NCBI GenBank assembly: GCA_030765055.1
Contig: CM060953.1
Location: 74,345,336-74,409,335, forward strand
Length of the DNA stretch: 64,000 nt
From: Mantis religiosa
Taxonomy: Eukaryota > Arthropoda > Insecta > Mantodea > Mantidae
Reading direction: 5' to 3'
Part shown: positions 1 to 11,879 of the stretch, piece by piece
Layout: each line of letters opens with the position of its first letter
How positions within the stretch are numbered: the first letter of the stretch is position 1
The notes under the pieces: generated by a model
Told to the model about the DNA's origin: nothing
The model's input: the letters and a program-made list of their open reading frames with translations, nothing else
Databases searched by the model: none
Program-made: the position numbers and the translations under genes

Positions 1-1198
1 GTGGTTCATAGGAGACAAAAAGGTAGAAGTGGTAAACGAATATGACTATTTAGGTGTAAGGATATGTGGCAGTGGAGGATGGGCTACACAAGCCAGAAAA
101 GTGATAGCTAATGGCAGCGCGGCAATGTCAGGGATAAGAATATGTAAACATAAACTGGAAATGCCAATTAGATGGTTAGAAAGAATGTATGAAGCGGTCG
201 TTGAAGCCAGAACAATGAACGTAGTGGAGGTATGGGGCACATCAGAGATAGGAACACAATTAGACCAGATGTATGGATTGTTTTGCAAATAACTGCTAGG
301 GCTACCAAAATCGGCACCAAGAGAGGTGGCATTACTAGAGCTAGGTAATACAAAAAGGAGGGGAATAATAATAGAGAGAATATTGAAATTCTGGTATAAG
401 TGTATTAAAGGGCAGAAAAGGGAATTATTGAATTTGTGCATGAAGCAACAGAAAAGCATCAAAAGCACAAATAGTTGGTGGTCGGACTTGGAAAGAATGA
501 TATTAAAGATAGGCATGGAAGGTCTATGGAGAGCAGAGATTACAAATTATAGCGCTTTTTGGAAGGAAGTGAGAACTAGACTACACGACATAGATAGGCA
601 AGAGATATGGGAAAGTATAGAAGAAAAGAAGTCTTTGAAATTTTATAAGCAATTAAAGACAGAATGGGGTAGGGAAAAATATACAGATCAATGTGGCAAA
701 ACTGGAGGAGAAGGCATAGCATGGATGAGGGTAGGAATATTATACTTAAAAGGGTTGATAAATAATGAGGTAGGAATATGTGAATTTTGTGGAGATGAAG
801 AGTGCAATGTTCATTACCTAATAGAATGTAAGGAGCTAACAAATTACAGTAGAAAAATATGGAATAAGAAATGGGACAGTGTAAGTAAAGAGATATTGGC
901 AGTACGCGTGCTAACGGGAATGGGAGAAAGGAAAATTAGATGTATAGGAGATTTCTTATATAGGATAAGAGAAAAGTGGATTAGGATAAACGAAGTAAAT
1001 GTCAAGAAGAAATGACATCAGGCTGCTCAGGAAAACCAAAGGCTTATAGCCAGGGGACCTGAGTCAGCAAGTAAATCTTAAGCTCAACAATTTCATGTAT
1101 TTGTACAGGAGGTATAGTATACCATGTGCTATGTTAAATTTTATTATACTAAATTTGTAATGGATACTGTACAAATAAATATAAAATATAAAATAAAC
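1..1198 (+). pseudogene. LINE 3' fragment: RT C-terminal region and CCHC motif
   Basis: This is the C-terminal part of a non-LTR retrotransposon reverse transcriptase, the enzyme that copies the element at its target. The window opens mid-gene at base 2, reading WFIGDKKVEVV and then NEYDYLGVR, the region just after the RT active site. An in-frame TAA at 290-292 splits the frame. Reading resumes as LLGLPKSAPREVALLELG and runs to the stop at 1013-1015. A C-terminal zinc-knuckle-like motif CEFCGDEECNVHYLIEC is visible at about 778-830. The downstream 1016-1198 is AT-rich, ends in ATAAA-like repeats and looks like the 3' UTR and tail. The element is decayed, and its clade cannot be fixed by eye. 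The same family supplies the YADD fragment at the far end of the window. Confidence 0.85.
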
Positions 1199-1809
1199 TA
1201 AACATTATTTAAAACTTGAATAATTTTCCTTTCCTTACATTTATTATGCTATCAAATTTTTATTTAATTACCAAGAAGTAGAATTTATTCGAAACCGTAG
1301 AATGCTGAATGTATTGTATCTGTTGTAAACAAACAATGGAAGTTTCCTTTTAGGACACCTTAAATTTTTCCTGACTGCTACCTAATCAGTTTTTCTTAGA
1401 AGGCAAGGAAGGTAGCGTGTTTGGGAATAGAATTTGGCGGAACCAGAATGATTAACGTATTTGTGCTGCGGAACTGGAAGATGTTCTTCTCATGCGAAGT
1501 AGCAATATATCAGCAGGTGGTGAAGAATGGAATTACAAATGCCAGTAGACAGGAGTGTACCAGACCATCTAGAATATTTAATTTAAATTTAGTAACAGGG
1601 TCTTTGCAAAACGTTGGTGTATATTTTAAGCTCTTCTGGATTGCTTTCAAGGTGCTTTGTTGCAGAAATCTTACTGGCCTATATTTCACCCAGAAAATAT
1701 AACATTCAGTAAGTGATTTGGTCACAAGGATCTCTAAGCGACTATAACCAGTTCTTTTGTTTTCCTAAATCTGAATAATCAGAAGAAATAATCTAAGTTT
1801 GTTATATAT
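1199..1809. other. AT-rich sequence, nothing recognised
   Basis: There is no convincing gene here. The open frames at 1421-1702 and 1510-1725 overlap on opposite strands and show no motif. The stretch ends at the 4-bp ATAT (1806-1809) that flanks the LTR element to its right. Confidence 0.5.
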
Positions 1810-2472
1810 TGTTGCATACCAGGATTGTAAGGGGGAGGAAAGACTTACAAACCTAATCTACAACTGGGGTTGTAGCTATAGGGATGGTAGAGCAAAATAA
1901 AACATCAAACAGTCAACCTGAGCCGACTAACTCTATTTTAAGAAATCTAGTAACTATACAGAGTATTTCCTGAGTCTAGAAGAGACCAGGGGTGCTTTGG
2001 TAATACTTGGTGACATAATAATTTAATAAGATCTTACCATTGGTGATGTGTTGGGTGTATGGCTGGTCCGAAGAAGTATAATCTGCTGAGTCCGGCGGGG
2101 GTTATGGTATTCGTAGAAACACTGCCAGATAAACCGACATAGAGTCCCCTCTGACATCCCTACGACGTTTCACACCGAGGGCTAACTTTACCAGGCTTAA
2201 ATAGCGGTTCTACAAAAAGTCAATTCAGCGATTCCCACTAACTATTAATTTTGCATCATACTGTTTTGCGTTATTGAGGAAATGTTTAAGCCTGTCCTGA
2301 CCCATTATTTCTTCTGGTCAGCAGAATCAGTCTGGGTCACATGTGGATAATTTCCTTATGCCAACAGACTGCCAGTCAGCGGAATTTACGTTTGACATAC
2401 ATTTCTGTTAGAATCAATACATGTTACAGAATACCGAAATTTCCAAATCTAACTCAGCCTATACACGTAACA
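1810..2472 (-). repeat. Family A LTR, 3' copy
   Basis: This is the left LTR, downstream in the minus-strand element. It matches 9470-10132 base for base apart from a few substitutions, for example near 1850, 1953 and 2106. The ATG-initiated frame at 2341 runs out of the LTR and is not a gene. On the minus strand the sequence just upstream of this LTR has only a short G-rich tract, so the polypurine tract is weak. Confidence 0.85.
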
Positions 2473-3143
2473 CATCCCCGTCGCCTAGATTTTGCTGCCC
2501 TCAGCAAATCCAAACGACTGGTAACAAAATTTTTAAATACATACAATAATAATTTACACTTCATAGGCAATAGAGCTTACAAACATTTACATGTACACAT
2601 TTTTTTTTTTGAAAAGTCATAATTGTAACACCTGAAAAAGAAAATCAGAGGACAGGAAAATGGGAATGAGTAGATGCGGGTTGGTTTCGAAGTATCCCAC
2701 GCTGAATGAAGTCCATAGTTCCATAGAAACACACTGTTCCACCACTATGAGATTATAGTTTTGGGAGACACTTCACAACACTTGGTCACTGAAGGGTTGT
2801 AATTACTACTTTAAGTTTGTCTAACAAGGCCCTAGCTGTCACAAGTAATGTAAACTTCAAAGAGAAAACAGTTTAATGTGCTTCCTGCTCCAGTTTGATA
2901 GTGTGTACTTAGTCTTTTAAAACAGGGAAGCTGATGAAGAACCTCAGTTGTGGCTTGCTGTTTATCTGATATCGTGTTCAAGCGTACGGTGCTCTTTGGT
3001 ATTGCTTGGAAAAGTCTGTACTAAAGAGCCGATGAAAAGTTCGAAAGTGGAGTTTACTGTTTTTTTAGAATAGTGCACTTAGCTTACACTCGCCTACCTC
3101 AGCTGGGTCTGAGTTCTTGCAGGTGAGAACACGAAAGAGTGAC

Positions 3144-3485
3144 TTATAAGTTATTGTATTTGAGCCACTGTAAAAGTTTTCTGGATAGAGTTGCTTTGGC
3201 TTTTACCCAGGGTTTCACTGCGAAAGCCGTGAGTCTATGAAGTTGAGGAGGTCCTCTGGAAAGATTAAGTGCCTTTCCAGACGCGAGTAGTCTTGGGTGC
3301 CACTCCTGATGTGATACTTGGTCATCTGGGGTGCTTTGGTTCTCCCAGGAAAGAGTAACTGCTAGGGACCCTGGTGTCTCCTCTGCTTTCTCCTTATGGT
3401 GGTGGTGTTTCCTGATGCTTCGACGTGTTTGTTCATCCATGCCGCAACAGAAAACAAATGATCCAGAGTTAGGATTGATGCACAA
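3144..3485 (-). CDS. Unrecognised open frame inside family A element
   Basis: This frame could encode about 100 residues from an internal ATG (protein starting MDEQTRRSIRKHHHH). The region is visibly less AT-rich than its surroundings. It is basic and His-rich near the start and ends with KLLQWLKYNNL. No domain is recognised. It lies on the same strand as the element and as the signal-peptide frame 5 kb upstream, so it could be an exon of the same transcript, but nothing proves this. It could equally be a chance open frame. Confidence 0.2.
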   Translation of the reverse strand: MCINPNSGSFVFCCGMDEQTRRSIRKHHHHKEKAEETPGSLAVTLSWENQSTPDDQVSHQEWHPRLLASGKALNLSRGPPQLHRLTAFAVKPWVKAKATLSRKLLQWLKYNNL

Positions 3486-6400
3486 GAATATTTTTATGGG
3501 GTGAGGATGGGTTAAAGTTCACGGGAATGTAATTAAATGAAAGGGATTTTCAGGTATCACATTACCAACTGAATATTTCTTATATCTATTTACAAATTAT
3601 TAACATAAATGGAACATGTATGGAATTTATGTGGAACCATTTTTAGAGGTAGAAGGGAAAAAAAAATTGGTTAAAGTTTATAGAGTAAACAAAAATGAAA
3701 TTTTATGTTTGCCTTATGGCTGAATAACATAAGCAAATGACCTATGAAAACTGCATAGATGTTCCACTTAAGTATGGTTGTTCACACATTAGTGATAAAC
3801 TTGGAATAAATTACAAGTATTCTTCATAAGACCATTATCCAATTGAATTATACATAATTAGTAGTAATAATGATAACAATTTAGCTAAAGAAAATGGAGT
3901 TCGTTTAAAGAATAGTACTTGTTATAAATTATAGGGCATTATTTACAAAAATCATGTCTAATGACTTGCCATAATAGCATCTATATACTGGATTAGACCT
4001 ACGCCTAACAAATGTCTACCGTTGTCATAACATCAGTCAAATATCAGAGTTAACCTTGTCTTTCTATTTTGTTACAAGAAATCTTGATGCTACTGAAGTG
4101 ATTGTTTCTAGAGTTACATAACATACCTTCATAATGCACGGTAATAGAGGTCACATTGATACAATCATCTTACAATCTATAAGGATATCCTATGACTTTA
4201 TCTTTTTACATAAATATAGCAAAAGTAACTCTGACATTTGCTGGTTTAGCATTGATTGTTTAAACAAGAGGTATAATGTTTATTTTCTTCTTTTCGCAAA
4301 AAAAAAGTGTGATCAAAGATATGATAAATAATATCGATCTTATTATCTGGAAATATGATGTACTTTACTGTCACTGGATGTTAAAAACAAGTGTTAAATT
4401 ACAGTGCATTGGGTTGTCTTATAAATGAAATGTTAATTGACAATAATTAAGTCTTCTCTTGTTTATTAATCCCTAACAAATTTAGGCATGCTTTTATAGC
4501 ATGGTAATTATGAGTGATAGCAAAAGAAAGGGAGGGGGTTTGTAGGTTGTAGATCTCATCGTGCTGTGACCTGTAAACAGAACTTAATATAACGATTACT
4601 TTAATCTTGGTCATTGGTCATGTCTCAGATTCATAATGAATATTGTCAAAGGATGTATTTGAGTTATGTGCTGCCCACTGAATTAAAAGTTCAATAAATG
4701 GTAGAAAAACTGACTGGTGTAAGAGGAAGTACCTTTAGAATAGCATACCACGATAATTAATCAAGTTGATCAGTCTGCTTTGATAGACAATAAATACAAG
4801 TCATGGATTTCTTTATCAATACTTAAAGGTGAATTGGCGAAACATAGCTGAATTCCATGATTTAGGACCTTAGGTAACACCTTAGTTAAAAAAAATTCTG
4901 TGCTTTTCTTATCACATGATTTGAGTCGTTTATTGAGTTTGCTCTTCAGTAATCATAGCTAATACAATTTCTTATATGGTCTTAGGATTTGTGGTTATCT
5001 CTATTCAGTTACACTATCACAATCATACTTTATTATAAGCTAATGAAGGGGGCGCCTTCCCTCCATAGCACAAAACTTCACATTCACGCTGCGCAGCTCT
5101 CATTCATACTTAAACATTAATGCAACTTTGTCTTCAAAACTTCATTATTTACACTGATCAGTAATTATATAGCTTTAACTAGGGAAAACACTTGCGTGAC
5201 AAATCCCATTTTATATTATAACAGCTTTATCTATATCAAATCAACATGAGAGGCATACACAACCTAAGGGTCTCGCGAACACCAAAGGATGTACCCTCTG
5301 TCGCTCATACAAAAAACTCTTATAGCTTGAAAGCTTGGAACTTGAAGATACCATCGTATATGCATATATATTCACTAAAACTGTTTCCGAAAATCTTGCG
5401 ATGGATTCGGAACAGAACACATTAGTAATATAATCTATAAACACTTAGAAATAGCCTTTAAGAACGCCTCGCGGTTGTTCTTAAGGTCAAAGGGTACTAC
5501 AAGCATACGTTATCTTTACAAATCCTAAGCATTTGGTTGCAATGATCATAACTTATAACTTCTAAGCACAGAGAATATAAGGTCCAATTTAACTGATTTG
5601 TAATAAAAAAAAACGTGGTGTACCGCTGGTGTAGTTGTTGTTATTATTAATTTTTTTTTATTTTTCGGAAGGGAGGGAGTAAGAGCAGGGCTGAATATGT
5701 GCCTTGTCATACCGGCGAATGTTCCAGAGGAGGATTGGCAGGATTACTAAGGGCTGGGGAATCCATTTGCCGAGACATTGCTAAAAGTTTATATTAACGG
5801 GAAGTAATGAGTATAACCAAATAATCATTCATAAGTGTGATGATTTAGAAAGGAATTAGTTGTCTATAATAACGGATGAATGAAGGGGCTTTTTGCTGAA
5901 AATAATATTAATACGTGTTAGAAATAATACCTATTCAGAAACTATGATTATAACGTTGTATTGCTTGAAAATATAAATAATGTGTCAGATATGAATCACG
6001 GGACTTATCAACGATGGAAGTTTGTTCTTTAGCGTGAACATGTCTGTCTTTCCTGTCGATCAACGTTTAGCTTGCAAAGTTGCATATTTCACAGTGTAAT
6101 CGCAACGTCAGTATTTTAGTTTTCGCTGGCCTATGAAAGTCGGCAGCGTGCCATTTTCATGAGCACCGCGTACTAGCGTTTACAGATATGTAATTATTAG
6201 ATTTGTGGGCCAGTTCTACGTGTTTATAACTTTGGGAGGGAAAAAATGCAGTAAAGTGACAGTGAGTTAAATCGTTTTCCATCGTTTAATGGGTGAATGT
6301 CATCTTAATACGTCGCGTGCTATTTTATTGAACTTAATCTGTATTATTTTGTTTGTATAGAATAAAATAACATGCTAGCTGGTCCAAATCAGGTCAGTGA

Positions 6401-8489
6401 AATACCACCCATTGTGATTATAGTTTTAGAAAGATAATTTATAATCAAGAGACAAACAAATTTTTTTTGAGTCAGATTAAGCACATCGAGTGTTGTAAAT
6501 GGAGTTACATGTGAGGGTAAACGAACATTTTTCTCTGTATTTTGAGTGTGGGGATTCGTTAGTTATAAATTTGTGGAAGGTATAATGCGTTCCAGAGGTT
6601 TGGAATTGCTTAACATGAGTGGGTGAGGTAAACATTCATATGTGTAACTACGAAAAGAATTAATTCCTGTTTCGCAAGAGCGTAAAGCAGAATTTAAATT
6701 TCATGTAAAGCCATTCATTAAGTGAGAATTGTAGGTACTAAATATTAATTCAGGGCACATTTTTAATAATTTTATGTATTCTTTGTCCTTTGTTTTATTT
6801 TTTTCTGAAGTATTATGAGCTTTTCAGGGAAATTAGATTGGTCATAGAATCAGCTCATAGTTATTAATTCTATAGAGCTTTTTTCTCTATTTTAATGAAA
6901 ACAACGTACCACTGTGTTGATTTCACGGCCCTTGGCCATTAGGGATAAGGCAAAACAAAATTTAACATCTAAGAGGAGGGAAGATAGAGACCGACATTTT
7001 TTTTAAATTTGATTATTTTTTTTGTGTGGATTGTTATGAATTTAAGGAATTCAGATTAATAAGATCATCTTATTGAGTGAGAATTTATATGAAATATTGC
7101 AAAAGTAGTGGAAAACCATATTGGATTTGTTGTGGTTTTATTTCTTATATGTGTAGGCATAAACAATTTACACTAAAGTGATGCAATTAGAATAACGAGG
7201 TTTCACATAAGTATTAAGCATGGACAAAAACTTAGAGAGGGGAAATTAAATTAATGTGATCATTAACAAACGGTATGACTTACTTTAATATATCTAATAT
7301 CAGGAAAACTACTCTGACCAACTTACTGTACAGTAGACACACATTTACACATACACACACTCTAGTCAACAAAAAGAAGCACATCCTCAGGCTAAAATCT
7401 CACGATGCATCGGTAATATGTCTTCAGCCTTATAATATTTCATCATCATTAATATCTCAACATATCTCTTAATCAACATAACTGATATGCCAACGTCCAC
7501 AATCAGGGCTTCGCAGCTAACCTGACTTATGGAAGGCAAAGTTAATCGCTATACTAGGGGGAATCTCGCGATTTTTGTTTAACCCTTATCCTAGTATCGC
7601 TTTACTAACATCAGGCTTTACTGCCTGGCAAACTAAAGGTAGGGAACTTCATCCTACATTATATACGAATAAAATATATCATAAGCGCGCAATATCTAAG
7701 TGCTAGATACGCTCTTAAGATGTCTCGCGACTGAATCTAAGAGTTGGTATCGGCTAAACTATAAGTATATATCAGCGGTCAGTTCACATTCTCTCCTAAA
7801 TCACACAAATACACATGGTTCCTGATAGTCCTTGCCTCAACAAACATTACAGAAAAAAATGACATTTAAACACACATGACGCACACTTAGTGGCATAGGA
7901 AGTAGTCATACAGTCGAAAATGATCACTATATGGCAGTAATGCCTTAAGGGGATGCAAATGGAAACAACATGACCGAAAATATCATCTTACAACAAAATT
8001 TATAAAAATATGTTTCAGTGAAACCAGAAGCAATACTTCATTATCAATGAAATTCATAATTTATATCTATGTTGCGAAAAAAAAATCAAACATTATTTAA
8101 AGTGGCTCTATCAATTGTACTGATTTGGATTTATCTCATTCGTTATTCAAATTGAACATCACCTTTAAAATACTGTAAATAGACAACAGATACCTTACAC
8201 ATGATATAAAACAGAGTGATTAGTAATATGCATTACCTTAAAGTTCGGAAACATTAAAAGAAACTTGTAAAAAACCACATGAAATCACATATATTAATGA
8301 TGCCAGAAAGATTTTTAAGTAACTGAGGTAACACGACAACACCTGTGGAGTTAACATTAGAATACTTGGTTCAAACAAAATTAAGCTACATTTTCAAAAA
8401 GTTCAAAATTAGCGAGTGGGTGGGTGAGTTACACAGAATAAAGATGGGGAATACGCGGCTAAAATTAAGCATAATCAGATATTAGAGAA

Positions 8490-8906
8490 TTAAGCATAGT
8501 CAAAGTTGTACAAGTAAGCAAAAATGTGCTGTCCTAATCGACCTTCAAAGATTCCTGGGTCAATAGCTGGACGTGTGAACGACATTTCTAAAGACAATGG
8601 AAATTTATTGTTTACATTCTTCCGAGTTGAAGAACTCTTCTGGGAAACTGTAGGATTCATTATTTCGTGATTTACTGCCGACTTGGAAGCTGAATTTGAG
8701 AGGATTGGTGGAGTTTGTATATCAAAGGAACATGCAGTTAAATCTCCTATACTTAAACTTCTTCGTTTGACAGGAATGTGTGGAACAGTAGAGTAATTAG
8801 CCCATAACTTAGGAGTGCTTACAAAAGTCAATGAACTCGCAGTCAGCCCACAGCACAAAACATCAAATACACACAAAACATATGCCATTATAAAACATAC
8901 AGTCAT
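8490..8906 (-). CDS. Putative secreted-protein exon inside family A element
   Basis: This 138-residue frame opens with a hydrophobic stretch, MTVCFIMAYVLCVFDVLCC, that looks like a signal peptide. A dibasic VKRRSLSIGD site follows about 50 residues in, and the frame ends at a TAA at 8490. On the minus strand a textbook 3' splice site precedes it: a TATTAAT branch-like sequence, then a T-run, then CAG, with the exon starting at 8940 and the ATG 34 bases later. Signal peptide plus dibasic site is the layout of a neuropeptide precursor, but I recognise no peptide family. It could be a host exon captured by the LTR element, or a chance frame. Confidence 0.35.
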   Translation of the reverse strand: MTVCFIMAYVLCVFDVLCCGLTASSLTFVSTPKLWANYSTVPHIPVKRRSLSIGDLTACSFDIQTPPILSNSASKSAVNHEIMNPTVSQKSSSTRKNVNNKFPLSLEMSFTRPAIDPGIFEGRLGQHIFAYLYNFDYA

Positions 8907-9443
8907 TGTATTAGGACAAGAAAATGCAAAAGCAATAAGCCTGAAAAAAACTATGCATTAATAATCTGTATTCATAACACAAAAAGATTGCATCATTATC
9001 ACAATTTTAACCTGAAATCAATGAACAAACAGAAAAAAATTTCTAATCTTTGAGTTTGCAGAAAAAGAAAAAGTTTTTCATGTTAGAAAACATAAAAATA
9101 GTGTTTGACATTATTTACTATGCCTGCTATTGGAAAACCTATATGTGACAAAATTATAATAACAAGAATTATTTGTGAATTACAATAAAACTGATTTCAC
9201 ACTTGTAAAATAATCTAAAATCCGTTAGGGTGGGTTGGGAGGGTAGTCAAGATACTATTATGATTAAACTTGAAAATAATATATTTAATAAAAGCAGCAA
9301 TAAAATTTAAGCAAAATTAAGAGGATTTGAGGTATGAAAATCGTTATTTATCTATTGCAAAATGGAACACCCTGGTACTTTGCCATACTATTACATGAAG
9401 ATAGGGGGTTTGGAGGAATTACGAGAGGTACCAAGGTACAGGA

Positions 9444-9466
9444 TTCGACACCCGGTGCCGAGACCA
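9444..9466 (-). promoter_or_regulatory. tRNA primer-binding site of family A element
   Basis: Read on the plus strand, this 23-base block has the exact geometry of a tRNA 3' end: 7-nt T-loop TTCGACA, 5-nt T-stem strand CCCGG, 7-nt acceptor strand TGCCGAG, discriminator A, then CCA. On the minus strand it starts TGG three bases inside the LTR edge, where minus-strand synthesis would be primed. I could not assign the isoacceptor. Confidence 0.8.
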
Positions 9467-9469
9467 CGT

Positions 9470-10132
9470 TGTTGCATACCAGGATTGTAAGGGGGAGGAA
9501 AGACTTACACACCTAATCTACAACTGGGGTTGTAGCTATAGGGATGGTAGAGCAAAATAAAACATCAAACAGTCAACCTGAGCCGACTAACTCTATTTTA
9601 AGAAATCTAGTAATTATACAGAGTATTTCCTGAGTCTAGAAGAGACCAGGGGTGCTTTGGTAATACTTGGTGACATAATAATTTAATAAGATCTTACCAT
9701 TGGTGATGTGTTGGGTGTATGGCTGGTCCGAAGAAGTATAATCTGCTGAGTCCGGCGGGGGTTATAGTATTCGTAGAAACACTGCCAGATAAACCGACAT
9801 AGAGTCCCCTCTGACATCCCTACGACGTTTCACACCGAGGGCTAACTTTACCAGGCTTAAATAGCGGTTCTACAAAAAGTCAATTCAGCGATTCCCACTA
9901 ACTATTAATTTTGCATCATACTGTTTTGCGTTATTGAGGAAATGTTTAAGCCTGTCCTGACCCATTATTTCTTCTGGTCAGCAGAATCAGTCTGGGTCAC
10001 ATGTGGATAATTTCCTTATGCCAACAGACTGCCAGTCAGCGGAATTTACGTTTGACATACATTTCTGTTAGAATCAATACATGTTACAGAATACCGAAAT
10101 TTCCAAATCTAACTCAGCCTATACACGTAACA
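9470..10132 (-). repeat. Family A LTR, 5' copy
   Basis: This is the right LTR, upstream in the minus-strand element and next to the primer-binding site. A TATTTAAG sequence occurs on the minus strand within it and could serve as a TATA box. The frame at 10001-10324 crosses its edge and is not a gene. Confidence 0.85.
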
Positions 10133-10384
10133 ATATTCTGTTTTATTCATTTCAAATTAACTACTTTTATGTTAATGTTAAGGATTAATAGCAAAATATT
10201 AAATGCACAGTTTATATTTTATACTAAATTTATAAAAATAAGATATCTTGGCCGCCCATATCAAATAATGATGTGGATTTATTTCACTCGAAAGCCAACG
10301 AGAGAGTTGAAAAAGAAATTATAATTTGAACACATTTTCGATAATTAATAATGTTAATGAAGGCACCATTAGATTATATTAAAA

Positions 10385-10640
10385 ATCTCTTTCAAAATAA
10401 GTCAGTTTACTTGGAGAGAGACCTGCCCCGACAGGCCAAGACAACGAACTCGCTTCCCTATAGCGGGATGGCAACGAGCCCAGCAGCCGAGTCCTAATGA
10501 TCCCAAGGCAAGCGAGCCAAACCCCAAACGTCCCTGACTGGTGGTCACAAAATGGTCTCAGTATAGTAGCGGAGACCAGAAACCGATCTACCGGAGCGGA
10601 AAGTATTTTCCTCAGGGCATATCGTCCCGCCATGCACCGC
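10385..10640. repeat. GC-richer repeat-like block, unassigned
   Basis: This block is clearly richer in G and C than its flanks and lies directly beside the tail of the minus-strand SINE at 10640-10875. It may be an extended or alternative 3' part of that SINE, or a separate element. The frames on both strands look incidental. Confidence 0.35.
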
Positions 10641-10875
10641 CGAGACACCCGCCGACACTTCTACCCTGAAAGAAACCACCAGATGAGAGATGGTATGAAA
10701 TGATAACGAAGATGAAATTGAGGGGCAGGAAATTCAGGGGATGTAATTAACCTACTCAAAACTCGCCTAGAAATCTGAGAAAACCCCCGAAAATACCCAT
10801 GGGTCAGTAGGTCGGCCACGGGAATCGAACCTGGGCCTCCGAATACGGGCCACAGACGTACTACAACACTTAGCA
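10640..10875 (-). mobile_element. tRNA-derived SINE (family S1)
   Basis: On the minus strand this reads a tRNA-like B box (AGGTTCGATTCCCGTGGCC) followed by a body that matches the plus-strand copy at 45017-45355. Shared stretches include TAGGTTAATTAYATCCCC, the run through CCTGYCCCTCMATTTCATC, and CTCATCTGGTGGT. The two copies identify the family without any outside reference. Confidence 0.7.
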
Positions 10876-11103
10876 ACAAGCTTAACTTATGCGTTTGGTA
10901 AAATGTCTAAATTCTCCGGGTTCGGTTTCGCAACGTTTTCGTCACTTCCTCAGCAATCAGACTGAATAGCCTGTTGCTTAGTTCCGGGAGTTGACAGTTC
11001 ACTAATTTACTGCCATCTACTGGGGCCAACACAAACTTACTGGTGACATCTATTGGCGGGATTTTAAAATTCATCACGTGATCTTTACAGTATCACTTAA
11101 TTC

Positions 11104-11640
11104 TCGCGAAGACGAATATCAGATCCTCCACCAATTCGTCTAGCTGGTGAGGACGTCCATTGGAAAACTTGCGTTAAGTGTCTTGGTGTTCTAGTCGGCA
11201 TCAAATTGACGTGGAGAGACCACATTACATATGTGGCTAATAAAGTTAGCAAAAGAATGGGTATGCTATACGCTCTGTATAACCGACGATCAGTCATGTC
11301 TCTGTCTACAAAACTGCTCCTGTATAAGCAAGTACTCCGGCCAGCCATCATATACGCCAGTGAAATATGGGGAGTAGCAGCCAAGTCTCACCTACACCGC
11401 CTTGAAATTCTACAATCCCGATACCTACGGATTGCCACAGACTCACCTTGGTACATCCCCAATCTAGTTATCCGACGTAACCTATGTATCCCCGCAATAA
11501 CAGACTACATCCATACCCTTTCACGTTCCTTGTACAAAAACCTCTGCCACAACTTCAACTCCCTAATCCGCGGTCTAGGTGAGTACGACATCGATCCTGG
11601 AGAGCGCTACAAACGCCCGAGGCTGCTTCTATGCACATAA
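11104..11640 (+). pseudogene. Jockey-type LINE RT C-terminal fragment
   Basis: This open frame covers the thumb and C-terminal region of a Jockey-clade reverse transcriptase. It reads VKCLGVLVGIKLTWRDHI at the start, then LLLYKQVLRPAIIYASEIW (the typical fingers-after-palm motif) and LEILQSRYLRIATDSPWYI. The stop is at 11638-11640. The catalytic YxDD region is missing, so this is a 5'-truncated, inactive copy. The usable frame extends upstream of the first ATG at 11206 to about 11104, as expected for a truncated insertion. Confidence 0.85.
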
Positions 11641-11790
11641 AATAATACATCAGCTAGCTTATATCTAACTTCAACCTTGTCTTCTGCCGTATATTATTTT
11701 TCCTTGCAAAACACTCCACTGCCAGTAGAGGGCCTAGCCCTCATCTGGCTTGAGACCGAAGGTCTGACATTCAGATCTTTAATGTCCAGT
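11641..11790 (+). other. Probable 3' UTR of the Jockey fragment
   Basis: This non-coding stretch lies between the RT stop codon and the TG microsatellite. I place it as the LINE 3' UTR by position only. Confidence 0.35.
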
Positions 11791-11791
11791 A

Positions 11792-11874
11792 GTGTGTGTG
11801 TGTGTCTGTGTGTGTGTGAGTGTGTGTGTGAGTGTGTGTGTGTGTGTTTGTGTGTTTGTGTGTGTGTGTGTGTT
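11792..11874 (+). repeat. (TG)n microsatellite
   Basis: A TG dinucleotide run interrupted by TC, GAG and TTT variants, ending in a T-run. The long Cys/Val frames across it are artefacts of the repeat. Confidence 0.95.
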
Positions 11875-11879
11875 TTTTT

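Larger units (their letters stand above)
2473..9469 (-). other. Internal region of family A element, mostly non-coding
   Basis: About 7 kb of AT-rich sequence lies between the LTRs. It has no long open frame and none of the retroviral enzyme motifs (no YxDD, no protease DTG, no integrase HHCC) that I could find. Two minus-strand frames stand out, at 3144-3485 and 8490-8906, and are listed separately. The rest (about 3490-8490) shows only short random frames and homopolymer runs. Confidence 0.6.
1810..10132 (-). mobile_element. LTR-bounded retroelement (family A), apparently non-autonomous
   Basis: Two direct repeats of 663 bp (1810-2472 and 9470-10132) lie exactly 7,660 bp apart with no indel and only about three substitutions seen by eye. 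They begin TGTTGC and end GTAACA on the plus strand, so they have TG...CA ends. The whole is flanked by ATAT on both sides (1806-1809 and 10133-10136), fitting a 4-bp target-site duplication. A tRNA primer-binding site next to the right LTR shows that the element runs on the minus strand. Its 7-kb interior has no recognisable gag, protease, RT or integrase, which resembles a large retrotransposon derivative (LARD). Near-identical LTRs suggest a recent insertion, presumably mobilised in trans. Confidence 0.8.

Noticed and set aside
8600..8906. Diuretic hormone-like precursor, because of KRRSLSI after a signal peptide
   Set aside because: The similarity is limited to a few residues and the expected amphipathic helix does not follow.
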